From positions 1 to 22,410 of the forward strand of contig CANCRX010000050.1 in NCBI GenBank assembly GCA_947380655.1: 22,410 nt of DNA. The letters are read 5' to 3'. Below the pieces are notes generated by a model that was not told where the DNA came from, searched no databases, and saw nothing but the letters and a program-made list of their open reading frames with translations. Positions 14,685 to 21,692 of this stretch are shown piece after piece; position 1 is the first letter of the stretch; each line of letters opens with the position of its first letter. This stretch comes from Alcaligenaceae bacterium (GTDB lineage: Bacteria > Pseudomonadota > Gammaproteobacteria > Burkholderiales > Burkholderiaceae_B). The position numbers were made by a program, and so were the translations under genes.

Positions 14685-16315
14685 GCCGCAGCGATCATCA
14701 TGAACAGGGGAGCTTTGACTATATTATTGTCGGTAGCGGTGCTGCCGGTTCGATCCTTGCAAGTCGTTTAAGCGAAGATCCGGCTAACTCTGTTTGTTTG
14801 CTAGAAGCCGGCCCTTCTGACTGGCATCCCTTTCTGCATATTCCCGCGGGCTATATCAAAAAAGTATTCGATCCTGCTTTCACGTTTCCGTTTACAACCG
14901 AACCAACCGAGCATACCGGCGGTCGCCGTATCCCAGTGCCTCTGGGCCGAACGCTTGGGGGCTCTACGGCGATTAATGGGTTGGTCTATAACCGCGGGCA
15001 GGCTGAAGATTTCGACGGTTGGGCTGCGGCGGGTAATCCTGGCTGGAGTTACGCCGAGGTATTGCCCTTTTTTAAAAAAAGCGAAATACGGATCGGCGAG
15101 GGTGATGATACCTATCGTGGCCGCAGTGGCCAGATGCCGATTACAAATATTGACTGGATCCATCCAATCAGTGAAGCATTTATCGCCGGCGCTCAAGAGC
15201 TAGGCATACCTAGAAACCCTGATTACAACGGTGCAACACAGGCAGGCGTAGGGTATTTTCAGCGCAACATTCATCGGGGGTACCGGATGAGTTCGGCCAG
15301 GAGTTTTCTGCGTCCTGCGTCGTCACGAAAGAATCTGACCGTACTGACACAGGCACATGCAAAAAAAATACTCTTTGATGGCGCGCGTGCTGTCGGGGTT
15401 GAGTATATGCGGGGAGGTCCGGGCGGAGCAACGCATGTAGTGCGGGGACGAAAAGAAGTCATTATTTCTGCAGGTGCAATCAATACACCCAAACTTTTGC
15501 AGCTCTCTGGGGTTGGACCCGCAGCGTTGCTCGCACGTTTAGGTATTCCTGTCATTCGTAACATGCCTGGTGTGGGGCATCATTTAAAAGATCACTTTTC
15601 CGTTCGGGTGGTTGCACGTGTCCAGGGTATTGCAACGATTAACCAGCTCGCTAGATTTCCACGGCTGTTAGGACAGATTGGTCGCTGGGTATTGAAAAAA
15701 CCAAGTGTTCTTGCTTTGAGTCCGTCTCAGGTACATTTTTTCTGGCAATCAAGGTCTGGTTTGCCCAGGCCAGATTTGCAAGGTGTCTTTGCTCCCGCAA
15801 GTTATCGCGAAGGCTATGTTGGGATGTTAGATAAGTACCCTGGCATGACCTGCGGTGTGTGGCAGCATCGTCCACAAAGTAAAGGCTTTGTGCATGCGCA
15901 CTCAAAAGATCCCTTTGAGGCCCCGATCATTCAGCCAAATTATTTGGACCACGAAAATGATCGTCGCGTTTTGCTTGATGGGGTAAGACTCGCCAGGCAA
16001 TTGTTGAAAACCCAGGCGCTTGAAAAATACTCGATTGGGGAATCTATGCCGGGTGATCAGGTCGAGGGCGATGACGAGTTGATGGATTACATTCGTCGCT
16101 ATGGGGTGTCTGCTTACCATCTGAATGGCTCGGCAAAGATGGGGCCTGTTTCAGACCCGGAGAGTGTGGTGGACGCACAGTTGCGTGTGCACGGTCTTGA
16201 GGGCTTACGTATTGTTGACGCCTCAATCATGCCCGATATCGTCTCGGCCAATACCTGCGCGTCGACCATGATGATTGCTGAAAAAGGCGCTTGCCTCATC
16301 CTGCAAAAAACCTAA
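14681..16315 (+). CDS. GMC-family FAD-dependent oxidoreductase, copy 2
   Basis: Predicted 544-residue cytoplasmic flavoenzyme, paralogous to the enzyme at 8195-9823; the N-terminal thirds share long matching blocks such as DYIIVGxGAAG and GNPGWS. The FAD motif GSGAAG is at residues 18-23, signature 1 (GRTLGGSTAINGLVYNRG) begins at 89, and signature 2 (GAINTPKLLQLSGVGP) is near 267-282. The catalytic histidine is H480 (AYHLNG). The second active-site position, Asn in BetA-type enzymes, aligns with C526 in the block SANTCAST. A short polar extension (SRSDHHEQGS) precedes the Rossmann fold. The gene overlaps livF by ATGA with AAGGA upstream, so it is coupled to the transporter. It probably oxidises an alcohol group of the imported compound; the substrate cannot be named. 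Confidence 0.94.
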   Translation: MSRSDHHEQGSFDYIIVGSGAAGSILASRLSEDPANSVCLLEAGPSDWHPFLHIPAGYIKKVFDPAFTFPFTTEPTEHTGGRRIPVPLGRTLGGSTAINGLVYNRGQAEDFDGWAAAGNPGWSYAEVLPFFKKSEIRIGEGDDTYRGRSGQMPITNIDWIHPISEAFIAGAQELGIPRNPDYNGATQAGVGYFQRNIHRGYRMSSARSFLRPASSRKNLTVLTQAHAKKILFDGARAVGVEYMRGGPGGATHVVRGRKEVIISAGAINTPKLLQLSGVGPAALLARLGIPVIRNMPGVGHHLKDHFSVRVVARVQGIATINQLARFPRLLGQIGRWVLKKPSVLALSPSQVHFFWQSRSGLPRPDLQGVFAPASYREGYVGMLDKYPGMTCGVWQHRPQSKGFVHAHSKDPFEAPIIQPNYLDHENDRRVLLDGVRLARQLLKTQALEKYSIGESMPGDQVEGDDELMDYIRRYGVSAYHLNGSAKMGPVSDPESVVDAQLRVHGLEGLRIVDASIMPDIVSANTCASTMMIAEKGACLILQKT

Positions 16316-16343
16316 GAGCTTTGATTTAGCAACATTGCTGGCG

Positions 16344-16380
16344 AAAAAAAAAGGATCGCAATGTAAGCGATCCTTTTTTA
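16344..16380. terminator. Bidirectional rho-independent terminator
   Basis: Nine A residues (16344-16352), stem GGATCGC (16353-16359), loop AATGTAA, stem GCGATCC (16367-16373) and six T residues (16374-16379). The A and T tracts let it work in both directions. It sits between the end of GMC copy 2 (plus) and the end of the parvulin gene (minus) and should stop both convergent transcripts. Confidence 0.87.
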
Positions 16381-16393
16381 TTGAAGCAGTGAT

Positions 16394-17170
16394 TTATTTA
16401 ATGACTGCTTTCTCACGCAACTGCTGCTGGTATGAAGCCAGCGCTTGCTGACGCATCATATCCTCGAGCTGTGGCTTGACCTGTTCGAGTGGTGGGAACT
16501 CGATTGGGCGCACATCAACGACTTCGATGACGTGCCAGCCAAATTGCGACTGAACCGGTTTGTCAGTCATTTTGCCTTTAGGTGTGGCGGCAACGGCTTT
16601 AGCGAAAGGCTCGACATAGTTGCTGGCAGGTGCCCAACCGAGGTCGCCACCTTTTTCAGCACTGCCTGGATCTTTTGAGTTTTTCTTGGCCAAGTCTTCG
16701 AATTTGGCTGATTTTTTGTTCAGCTGATCCTGAATGTCGTTTGCTGTCTTTTCGTCTTCAACGAGAATGTGGCGCACTGAGTACTCAAATTTGCCGTCTT
16801 CAGCCTTTTTGAGTTTGTCGTATTCAGCCGCAACAGCGGCGTCTGTGATGGGATTCTTTTTCAGATAATCGGCCATCAGTGCACGGACCAGAATGCCCTG
16901 GCGAGCCAGTTCGAGTTCTGTGGTGATGGTAGGGTCTTTAGCAATACCGGCTTTTTCAGCAGCCTGAACCATGACTTGGCGATTGATCAGCTCTTGCTTG
17001 ACCTGTTCGCGCATTTGTGGGGAGTCTGTGCCGCCCTGTGTCATCAGCAGTTTGACGAACTGGTCAACGCTAGACTGGGTGATGGCTTTGCCGTTCACGG
17101 TCGCTACGTTTTGTGCGTAAAGGGGGGCTGCCACAACACAAGCAGCAACCAGCATAGTGATACGTTTCAT
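16394..17170 (-). CDS. Periplasmic parvulin-type peptidyl-prolyl isomerase, Par27-like
   Basis: Predicted 258-residue exported folding factor. Residues 1-19 form a signal peptide with cleavage after LYA. A helical SurA/PrsA-like N-domain (about 22-125, 'ATVNGKAITQSSVDQFVKLLM' onward) precedes one parvulin domain (about 130-225), recognisable by 'YSVRHILVEDEKTA', 'KDPGSAEKGGDLGW' and 'SQFGWHVIEVVDVR'. A C-terminal helix rich in Gln and Glu follows (LEDMMRQQALASYQQQLRE). The layout and size match Bordetella Par27, a chaperone and isomerase for outer-membrane and secreted proteins. The start overlaps the stop of the bolA-family gene (ATGA) with AGGA six bases upstream. It is last in the msrB-yciB-bolA operon and ends before the bidirectional terminator. 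Confidence 0.93.
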   Translation of the reverse strand: MKRITMLVAACVVAAPLYAQNVATVNGKAITQSSVDQFVKLLMTQGGTDSPQMREQVKQELINRQVMVQAAEKAGIAKDPTITTELELARQGILVRALMADYLKKNPITDAAVAAEYDKLKKAEDGKFEYSVRHILVEDEKTANDIQDQLNKKSAKFEDLAKKNSKDPGSAEKGGDLGWAPASNYVEPFAKAVAATPKGKMTDKPVQSQFGWHVIEVVDVRPIEFPPLEQVKPQLEDMMRQQALASYQQQLREKAVIK

Positions 17171-17442
17171 GGATTTCCTTTGGAAGGCGCCCGGGTTTTC
17201 AGCGCAAGCGCATGAATCGGGTATGGGATTAAATCGCGCAAAAGATCATACACCAGACGATGCTGCGCAATCATCGGCTGGTTAGAAAAACAATCCGCCA
17301 CAATCGTGGCACGAAAATGACTCGCTCCGCCCTGATTACCGGCATGCCCGGCGTGCAGGTGAGATTCGTCTTCAATCTCGAGCGTGCTGGCGTTGAGGGA
17401 TGCTAGACGTTCGCGCAAAAGCTCGAAATGGGGGTTAGTCAT
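17167..17442 (-). CDS. BolA family protein
   Basis: Predicted 91-residue protein of the BolA/IbaG family (family size 80-105). It shows the core 'LEIEDESHLHAGH...GGASHFRATIVADCF' followed by 'HRLVYDLLRD...PIHALALKT', which matches the BolA fold including the HRxVY helix and the C-terminal HALxLxT strand. Family members bind monothiol glutaredoxins and [2Fe-2S] clusters and influence iron homeostasis and envelope or morphology genes. The start at 17442 (MTNPHFELL) is chosen because upstream in-frame codons lie deep in yciB; this gives an 8-bp overlap with the yciB stop and AGG about nine bases upstream. The stop overlaps the parvulin start by ATGA. Confidence 0.9.
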   Translation of the reverse strand: MTNPHFELLRERLASLNASTLEIEDESHLHAGHAGNQGGASHFRATIVADCFSNQPMIAQHRLVYDLLRDLIPYPIHALALKTRAPSKGNP

Positions 17443-18019
17443 GTTTGCCTGCATCAGGTTTGAAGGCTGCATCATTGGCGGCAGGCTGCTCGATGTGTTT
17501 ACCGAGCCAGATCGACTGGATAATCACAAACGCGATCAGCAATGCCATCAAACCAAAGACCTTGAAGTTGACCCACTGTGATTCTGTAAACAGTCCTGAA
17601 AAGGCGACAAATAAATTCACTCCGCCCGCAAAGATGAAAAACAAGGCCCAGCTGATATTGAGTCGGGTCCAGGCAGGCTCGGACATGGAGATTTTTTCAC
17701 CAAGCAGTTTTTGCATGACGTTTTTACCGAGGAAAAGCTTACTGATCAGCAGCACGCTGCCAAACAGCCAGTACAGTGCGGTAGGTTTCCATTTGATGAA
17801 GGTATCGTCCTTGAGCCAGAGGGTGGCGCCACCAAAGACTACGATCACGCCCAGGTTGATCCAGTGCATGCCTTCGATTTTTTTACCAGTAAATTTGATC
17901 CAGACGATTTGAAGGATCGCAGCCGCCATTGCCACACCTGTTGCAATATAAATATCTGCAAATTTATAGGCTGCAAAAAACAGAATAAGTGGGAAGAGGT
18001 CGAACAGGAATTTTTTCAT
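17435..18019 (-). CDS. yciB: Inner-membrane septation protein YciB (IspZ)
   Basis: Predicted 194-residue polytopic membrane protein of the YciB/IspZ family (usual length about 180-200). The N-terminus 'MKKFLFDLFPLILFFAAYKFADIYIATGVAM' is characteristic, as are the mid-protein 'NLGVIVVFGGATLWLKDDTFIKWKPTALYWLFG' and 'LNISWALFFIFAGGVNLFVAF'. About five hydrophobic segments are evident. The family is linked to septation and cell-envelope synthesis; Shigella IspZ mutants form filaments. The start overlaps the msrB stop by ATGA and lacks its own clear ribosome-binding sequence, so its translation is probably coupled to msrB. The stop lies within the first codons of the bolA-family gene. Confidence 0.94.
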   Translation of the reverse strand: MKKFLFDLFPLILFFAAYKFADIYIATGVAMAAAILQIVWIKFTGKKIEGMHWINLGVIVVFGGATLWLKDDTFIKWKPTALYWLFGSVLLISKLFLGKNVMQKLLGEKISMSEPAWTRLNISWALFFIFAGGVNLFVAFSGLFTESQWVNFKVFGLMALLIAFVIIQSIWLGKHIEQPAANDAAFKPDAGKHD

Positions 18020-18414
18020 GGTTCGATCGGCTCAAACGTCAGTGAAAGAGAGTTAATGCAGTAGCGCAGGCCCGTGGGAGGGGGGCCGTCAGGGAAAACA
18101 TGCCCCAAATGGCTATCGCAGACATTACACATGACCTCGGTGCGGATCATGCCATGACTCTCATCGGTTTCTTCTTTTACGTTGGCGGGGTCAAGGGGTT
18201 CAAAATAGCTCGGCCAGCCGCAACCCGCATCAAATTTGGTATCGGAGGCAAAAAGCGCCGTACCGCAACCTACGCAGCGGTAGATCCCATACTGGTTATG
18301 ATCCCAGTAACGGCCAGTAAAGGGGCGTTCGGTGCCTTTTTGGCGGGCAACGTAGTATTCCTCAGGGGATAACTGCGTTTTCCAGTCAGTGTCGGATTTG
18401 ATGACTTTTTTCAT
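18016..18414 (-). CDS. msrB: Peptide-methionine (R)-S-oxide reductase MsrB
   Basis: Predicted 132-residue repair enzyme that reduces methionine-R-sulfoxide in proteins. Two zinc-binding CxxC pairs are intact (C47/C50 and C96/C99). The catalytic cysteine is C119 in the RYCINS motif (Sec in some homologues). A candidate resolving cysteine is C65 in the DAGCGWPS block. Other conserved pieces are 'ERPFTGRYWDHNQYGIYRCVGC' and 'DSHLGHVFPDGP'. There is no signal peptide, so it is cytoplasmic, in contrast to the exported PilB/MsrAB form of Neisseria. It is the first gene of a four-gene minus-strand operon and is divergent from bioM across 54 bp. The start codon lacks a clear Shine-Dalgarno sequence. 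Confidence 0.97.
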   Translation of the reverse strand: MKKVIKSDTDWKTQLSPEEYYVARQKGTERPFTGRYWDHNQYGIYRCVGCGTALFASDTKFDAGCGWPSYFEPLDPANVKEETDESHGMIRTEVMCNVCDSHLGHVFPDGPPPTGLRYCINSLSLTFEPIEP

Positions 18415-18468
18415 ATGTTAGGTTGGAGTGCCATTTTTAAAAAAGGTTCTCGTGCATAATCGACTGCC
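18415..18468. promoter_or_regulatory. Short divergent promoter region between msrB and bioM
   Basis: Only 54 bp separate the two start codons. Towards bioM a CATAAT -10 candidate (18455-18460) would give a transcript start only about two bases before the ATG at 18469, and no Shine-Dalgarno is visible, so the message may be nearly leaderless. The matching -35 is poor. I see neither a BirA-type nor a BioR-type box in this gap. Confidence 0.3.
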
Positions 18469-19146
18469 ATGTTAATCCAGTTTAAAAACGTCTCCGCCAA
18501 GCGGGACGGACACCTCGTTCTGAAAAATCTGAATCTTTCGTTGTCTGAGCGCCGAATCGGTGTGATCGGACCGAACGGTTCGGGTAAAAGCAGCTTGATC
18601 CGCTTGATCAATGGACTGCTCTTGCCCGATGCCGGTCAAGTTCTGGTTGACGGGCTTGATACCCGACATGAAGTCATGGCTATTCGCCGTCAGATTGGAT
18701 TTGTTTTTCAAAACCCTGATAACCAGATTGTTTTTCCAGTCGTGCACGAGGATATTGAGTTTGGTCTCAAATCTCGTCTGCCGGATCCAGGGCAACGCAG
18801 GCTCAGGGCACGTGACTCGCTTGAGCAACTCTGCATCGGGCATCTTTTTGACCGTGTCACCCACAGCCTATCTGGGGGAGAGCGCCAGTTAGTCGCCTTG
18901 GCCGCGGTGCTGGCAACGTCTCCTGCACTGCTGGTATTTGATGAGCCAACCACCCAGCTTGATTTACGTCTGCGCAATCAGTTTGAGCGAATCCTGAGCG
19001 AATTGCTTCAACCAGCGATCGTGGTAAGTCACGATCTTGCGCTGATGCAGACCATGGACCGCGTGCTGGTGATTCAAGATGGTCTGCTCGCGTTTGATGG
19101 CTTACCTGAGCTGGCCGTCAGCTGGTATCGGGAGCATTGCGCATGA
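18469..19146 (+). CDS. bioM: Biotin ECF transporter ATPase BioM
   Basis: Predicted 225-residue ABC ATPase of the energy-coupling factor class that powers biotin uptake. Walker A GPNGSGKS is at residues 34-41. The Q-loop block 'FVFQNPDNQIVFPVVHEDIEFGL' carries the extra glutamine typical of ECF/CbiO-type ATPases. The signature LSGGERQ is at 134-140 and Walker B LLVFDEP around D158-E159, followed by 'TTQLDLR'. A switch histidine is in 'VVSHDLALM'. It is shorter than generic EcfA proteins (about 280) and of BioM size. Its TGA overlaps the ATG of bioN, and bioY follows, giving the three-gene order of a dedicated biotin importer as in Rhodobacter capsulatus bioMNY. Confidence 0.9.
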   Translation: MLIQFKNVSAKRDGHLVLKNLNLSLSERRIGVIGPNGSGKSSLIRLINGLLLPDAGQVLVDGLDTRHEVMAIRRQIGFVFQNPDNQIVFPVVHEDIEFGLKSRLPDPGQRRLRARDSLEQLCIGHLFDRVTHSLSGGERQLVALAAVLATSPALLVFDEPTTQLDLRLRNQFERILSELLQPAIVVSHDLALMQTMDRVLVIQDGLLAFDGLPELAVSWYREHCA

Positions 19147-19742
19147 GGGGATCGCTCTTCATTCCCGGGCAAAGCTGGCTGCATCAATTGAGTGCTGGCC
19201 CTAAGCTGCTCGCGCTCGCTGTGTTCGGCGCAGTCTTGTTGACGGTTCATAGCTTACCGATCCTCGCAGGTGTATTGGCTGCGGTGACAGGGTTGACTTA
19301 CCAGTCAGGCCTCACACTCTCAAAGCTATGGCGCCAGCTCAGGGTTTTGTGCTGGTTTGTAGTGACTCTCACTATCTATACCGCCTGGATTCAATCACCT
19401 GGTGCTGCCCTGGAAATGTTGTTACGTCTGACCAGCCTGATTTTGGCCGCGCTGATTGTTTCAGTCACTACACCCGTTACACAAATGATGCATGTTGTGG
19501 AATGCGTGCTCCAGCCGCTCGCGCGTCGCGGTTGGGTCGATGTGCATCAGGTGAGCCTGGCGTTTGGTCTGACACTGCGTCTGATTCCGGAACTGTCCCT
19601 TCAATGGCATGATATTCGCGAAGCTCAGGCGGCAAGAGGAATCAAACCTGGCGTACTGACGATGCTTTTCCCGATGCTGGTGCGGACTTTGCGACGGGCC
19701 GAGGAGCTTGCTGAGGCGATTGACGCTCGCTCAGCGCGTTGA
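19143..19742 (+). CDS. bioN: Biotin ECF transporter membrane protein BioN (EcfT family)
   Basis: Predicted 199-residue transmembrane coupling protein of the CbiQ/EcfT family, linking the ATPase to the substrate-binding subunit. Several hydrophobic segments occupy the N-terminal two-thirds. The cytoplasmic coupling helices contain the family's Ala-Arg-Gly motif in 'REAQAARGIKPG' and a second, degenerate one near the end (EAIDARSAR, normally ARG). The start is ATG 19143, overlapping the bioM stop as ATGA; a TTG two codons upstream is also in frame. At 199 residues it is short compared with EcfT proteins of about 260, but this is the usual BioN size. The call depends partly on bioM and bioY as neighbours. 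Confidence 0.88.
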   Translation: MRGSLFIPGQSWLHQLSAGPKLLALAVFGAVLLTVHSLPILAGVLAAVTGLTYQSGLTLSKLWRQLRVLCWFVVTLTIYTAWIQSPGAALEMLLRLTSLILAALIVSVTTPVTQMMHVVECVLQPLARRGWVDVHQVSLAFGLTLRLIPELSLQWHDIREAQAARGIKPGVLTMLFPMLVRTLRRAEELAEAIDARSAR

Positions 19743-19760
19743 ATGAATACTGGATAACTG

Positions 19761-20366
19761 TTGAACACTAAAGATACCGTTTTAGTTGCACTCTTTTGTG
19801 CGTTGATCATTGTGCTGGGGTTTATTCCGCCCATCCCGATGCCTGGCGTGCCTGTGCCGATTACGTTGCAGACCTTTGGTGTCATGCTTGCAGGGTTGAT
19901 TCTGGGGCCCAGGCGTGCAGGCTTTGTGTTGCTGTTATATGTGGCCATTGCTTTGCTTGGTATTCCTGTGTTGCCCGGTGGGCGCGCTGGGATGGCCGTG
20001 CTTGCCGGTCCAACCGGTGGGTTTTTACTGGGCATGATTCCAGGGGCGATGCTGACGGGCTGGCTGGCGGGTCGCAGACAGCCGGTGCATGAGGTGCACA
20101 CGCAGGCACGCAGGCACGCACGCACGCAGCAGCAGCCCAGCCGCGCCCGCATGTCAGGCTGGAGCGTTGTACGCCTCTGGTTTGCTTGCATGGTGGGCGG
20201 TGTGGTGTTGGTCTACGCTTGCGGAATCCCCTGGCTGTCTGCTGTGTCTGGCATGAGTCTGGTCAAAGCGTTCTGGGTCATGCTGGTTTTTGTGCCGGGC
20301 GATATCGCAAAAGCTTTGGTCGCTGCGATCATTGCAGAACGCCTGCGAGGACTGAATTTGACCTGA
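19761..20366 (+). CDS. bioY: Biotin transporter substrate-specific component BioY
   Basis: Predicted 201-residue integral membrane protein that captures biotin. Typical BioY blocks are present: 'PIPMPGVPVPITLQTFGVMLAGLILGPRRA', 'ALLGIPVLPGGRAGMAVLAGPTGGFLLGMIPGA' and 'GGVVLVYACGIPWLSAVSGMSLVKA'. It uses a TTG start at 19761; no in-frame ATG exists before the first membrane segment, and GGAT lies five bases upstream. Between membrane segments (about residues 110-133) it has an unusual Arg/Gln/His-rich loop (HTQARRHARTQQQPSRAR) encoded by a short tandem repeat. This makes it somewhat longer than common BioY proteins (about 190). It follows bioN by 18 bp and ends the bioMNY operon. Confidence 0.94.
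   Translation: MNTKDTVLVALFCALIIVLGFIPPIPMPGVPVPITLQTFGVMLAGLILGPRRAGFVLLLYVAIALLGIPVLPGGRAGMAVLAGPTGGFLLGMIPGAMLTGWLAGRRQPVHEVHTQARRHARTQQQPSRARMSGWSVVRLWFACMVGGVVLVYACGIPWLSAVSGMSLVKAFWVMLVFVPGDIAKALVAAIIAERLRGLNLT
20100..20136 (+). repeat. Short tandem repeat tract inside bioY
   Basis: Two ACGCAGGC octamers (20100-20115) are followed by three ACGC tetramers (20116-20127) and three AGC triplets (20128-20136). The tract is in frame and encodes the basic loop of BioY. Gain or loss of one tetramer would shift the frame and remove the last membrane segments; change by a triplet or by three tetramers would only alter loop length. Confidence 0.85.
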
Positions 20367-20388
20367 TTATCAGGGAATGTCCTAATAA
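20367..20388. promoter_or_regulatory. Imperfect dyad just after bioY
   Basis: TTAT.AGG and CCT.ATAA form inverted halves around an eight-base centre (14 symmetric positions over 22 bp). It begins immediately after the bioY stop and lies just upstream of the next promoter candidate. It could be an operator for the following ABC transporter operon or a weak transcript-end hairpin; the stem has only three G-C pairs and no T-tract directly after it. Confidence 0.25.
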
Positions 20389-20397
20389 AACAACTAG

Positions 20398-20426
20398 TTA
20401 ATTTGATACTGTTTTGACCCTATAAT
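20398..20426 (+). promoter_or_regulatory. Candidate sigma-70 promoter for second Liv-type operon
   Basis: A consensus -10 hexamer TATAAT (20421-20426) is preceded at 17 bp by the weak -35 TTAATT (20398-20403). Transcription would start near 20433, in or next to an eight-T run (20429-20436), leaving a leader of about 65 bases before the ATG at 20499. The rest of the 132-bp gap holds no evident gene. Confidence 0.5.
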
Positions 20427-20498
20427 CGTTTTTTTTGTATAACTTCAAGTATCGAGCACGTCCCATACTGGGTAAGATGCCACCATCAGGAGACACAA

Positions 20499-21668
20499 AT
20501 GATTCGTCCGCAGGCTTCAGTTACAACACGCTTGGTTGCTGCATTAGCGCTCGCGTTTCCCCTGGCCGTGCTGGCTCAGGTCAAAGTTGGTGTGACGGTA
20601 GCGACGACAGGTCCTGCTGCATCGCTTGGTATCCCTGAACGCAATACGGTTTCGTTGTTCCCTGCTGAAATCGCAGGTCAAAAAGTCGAATATATCGTTC
20701 TGGATGATGCGACCGACACGACGCAAGCTGTCAAGAACATGCGCAAGCTGATTACTGAAGACAAAGTCGATGTCGTGATCGGTACGTCTGTCACCCCAGG
20801 TTCACTGGCGATGATTGATGTCGCTGCTGAATCCAAAGTCCCCATGATCAGCGTGGCTGCGAGTGCCCGAATCGTTGACCCGATGGACGACAAGCGTAAG
20901 TGGGTGTTTAAAACCCCTCAGAATGATGCCTTGATGGCAACAGCCTTGGCTGATGCGATGAAAAAGAAAGGCTATAAGACTCTGGGCTTCATTGGTTTTG
21001 CCGATGCCTACGGTGATGGCTGGTTGGCTGTGATGAAAGAGGCGGCTGAAAAACAAGGTATCAAAATTGATGCCGTTGAAAAATATGCACGTAATGACAC
21101 CAGTGTGACGGGTCAGGTCTTGAAACTGATCGCAGCCAAACCTGATGCAATCCTCATTGCTGGTGCGGGTACCCCTGCAGCCTTGCCGCAAAAAGAACTG
21201 ATGGCGCGTGGCTACAAAGGTCAGATTTTCCAGACCCACGGTGCCGCAAATAATGATTTTCTGCGCGTATGCGGCAAAGACTGTGAAGGCACCATGCTGC
21301 CAGCAGGTCCGATGCTGGTTGCTGCACAAATGCCTGATAGCAATCCTGTGAAAAAATCAGCTCAGGAGTATGTGCAAAAGTATGAAGCAGCAAATGGTGC
21401 AGGCTCGATCAGCACCTTTGGTGGTCATATGTGGGATGCTGGACAGTTGGTGATCGCTGCGATGCCTGCGGCCTTGAAGTCTGGCGCTAAGCCAGGCACG
21501 CCAGAATTCCGCGCGGCCATGCGCGATGCGATTGAAAATATCAAAAACCTCCCTGTATCGCATGGTGTATTCAATATGACACCTACCGACCACGCGGGCT
21601 TTGATGATCGTGCGCGCGTGATCGTCAAGATCGATGGCGGTAAATGGGTATACCAGCCGGGTCTGTAA
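20499..21668 (+). CDS. Periplasmic substrate-binding protein, second Liv-type importer
   Basis: Predicted 389-residue LivK-family protein. A signal peptide with a Leu/Ala-rich core ends at a likely cleavage site after A26 (VLA|QV). The mature part starts 'VKVGVTVATTGPAASLGIPERNTV' and shows 'VLDDATDTTQAVKNMRKLI' and 'VDVVIGTSVTPGSLAMIDVAAE', the usual lobe-one blocks; 'DAILIAGAGTPAALPQKELMARGYKGQIFQTHG' belongs to lobe two. C258 and C262 (VCGKDC) could form a small disulfide loop in the periplasm. AGGAG precedes the ATG by seven bases. It is only distantly similar to the binding protein at 9922-11115, so the two systems are not a recent duplication. The ligand is probably an amino acid or small organic acid, but cannot be named. 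Confidence 0.94.
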   Translation: MIRPQASVTTRLVAALALAFPLAVLAQVKVGVTVATTGPAASLGIPERNTVSLFPAEIAGQKVEYIVLDDATDTTQAVKNMRKLITEDKVDVVIGTSVTPGSLAMIDVAAESKVPMISVAASARIVDPMDDKRKWVFKTPQNDALMATALADAMKKKGYKTLGFIGFADAYGDGWLAVMKEAAEKQGIKIDAVEKYARNDTSVTGQVLKLIAAKPDAILIAGAGTPAALPQKELMARGYKGQIFQTHGAANNDFLRVCGKDCEGTMLPAGPMLVAAQMPDSNPVKKSAQEYVQKYEAANGAGSISTFGGHMWDAGQLVIAAMPAALKSGAKPGTPEFRAAMRDAIENIKNLPVSHGVFNMTPTDHAGFDDRARVIVKIDGGKWVYQPGL

Positions 21669-21692
21669 TTCTTGTTGATGCGTTCTACAACT

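Noticed and set aside
8195..16315. Mobile element or integrative island carrying the GMC/Liv cassette
   Set aside because: No integrase, transposase, flanking direct repeat or tRNA was seen; transfer remains possible but is not shown by the sequence.
20100..20136. CRISPR-like array
   Set aside because: The units are contiguous 3-, 4- and 8-base repeats without spacers and lie inside the bioY reading frame.
20429..20436. Eight-T run after bioY as a rho-independent terminator
   Set aside because: No GC-rich stem precedes it and it directly follows a good -10 hexamer, so it is more likely the initial transcribed region.
20435..20638. Small 67-codon gene upstream of and overlapping the second binding-protein gene
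   Set aside because: Most of it overlaps the signal-peptide region of a clear gene in another frame and it has no ribosome-binding sequence of note.
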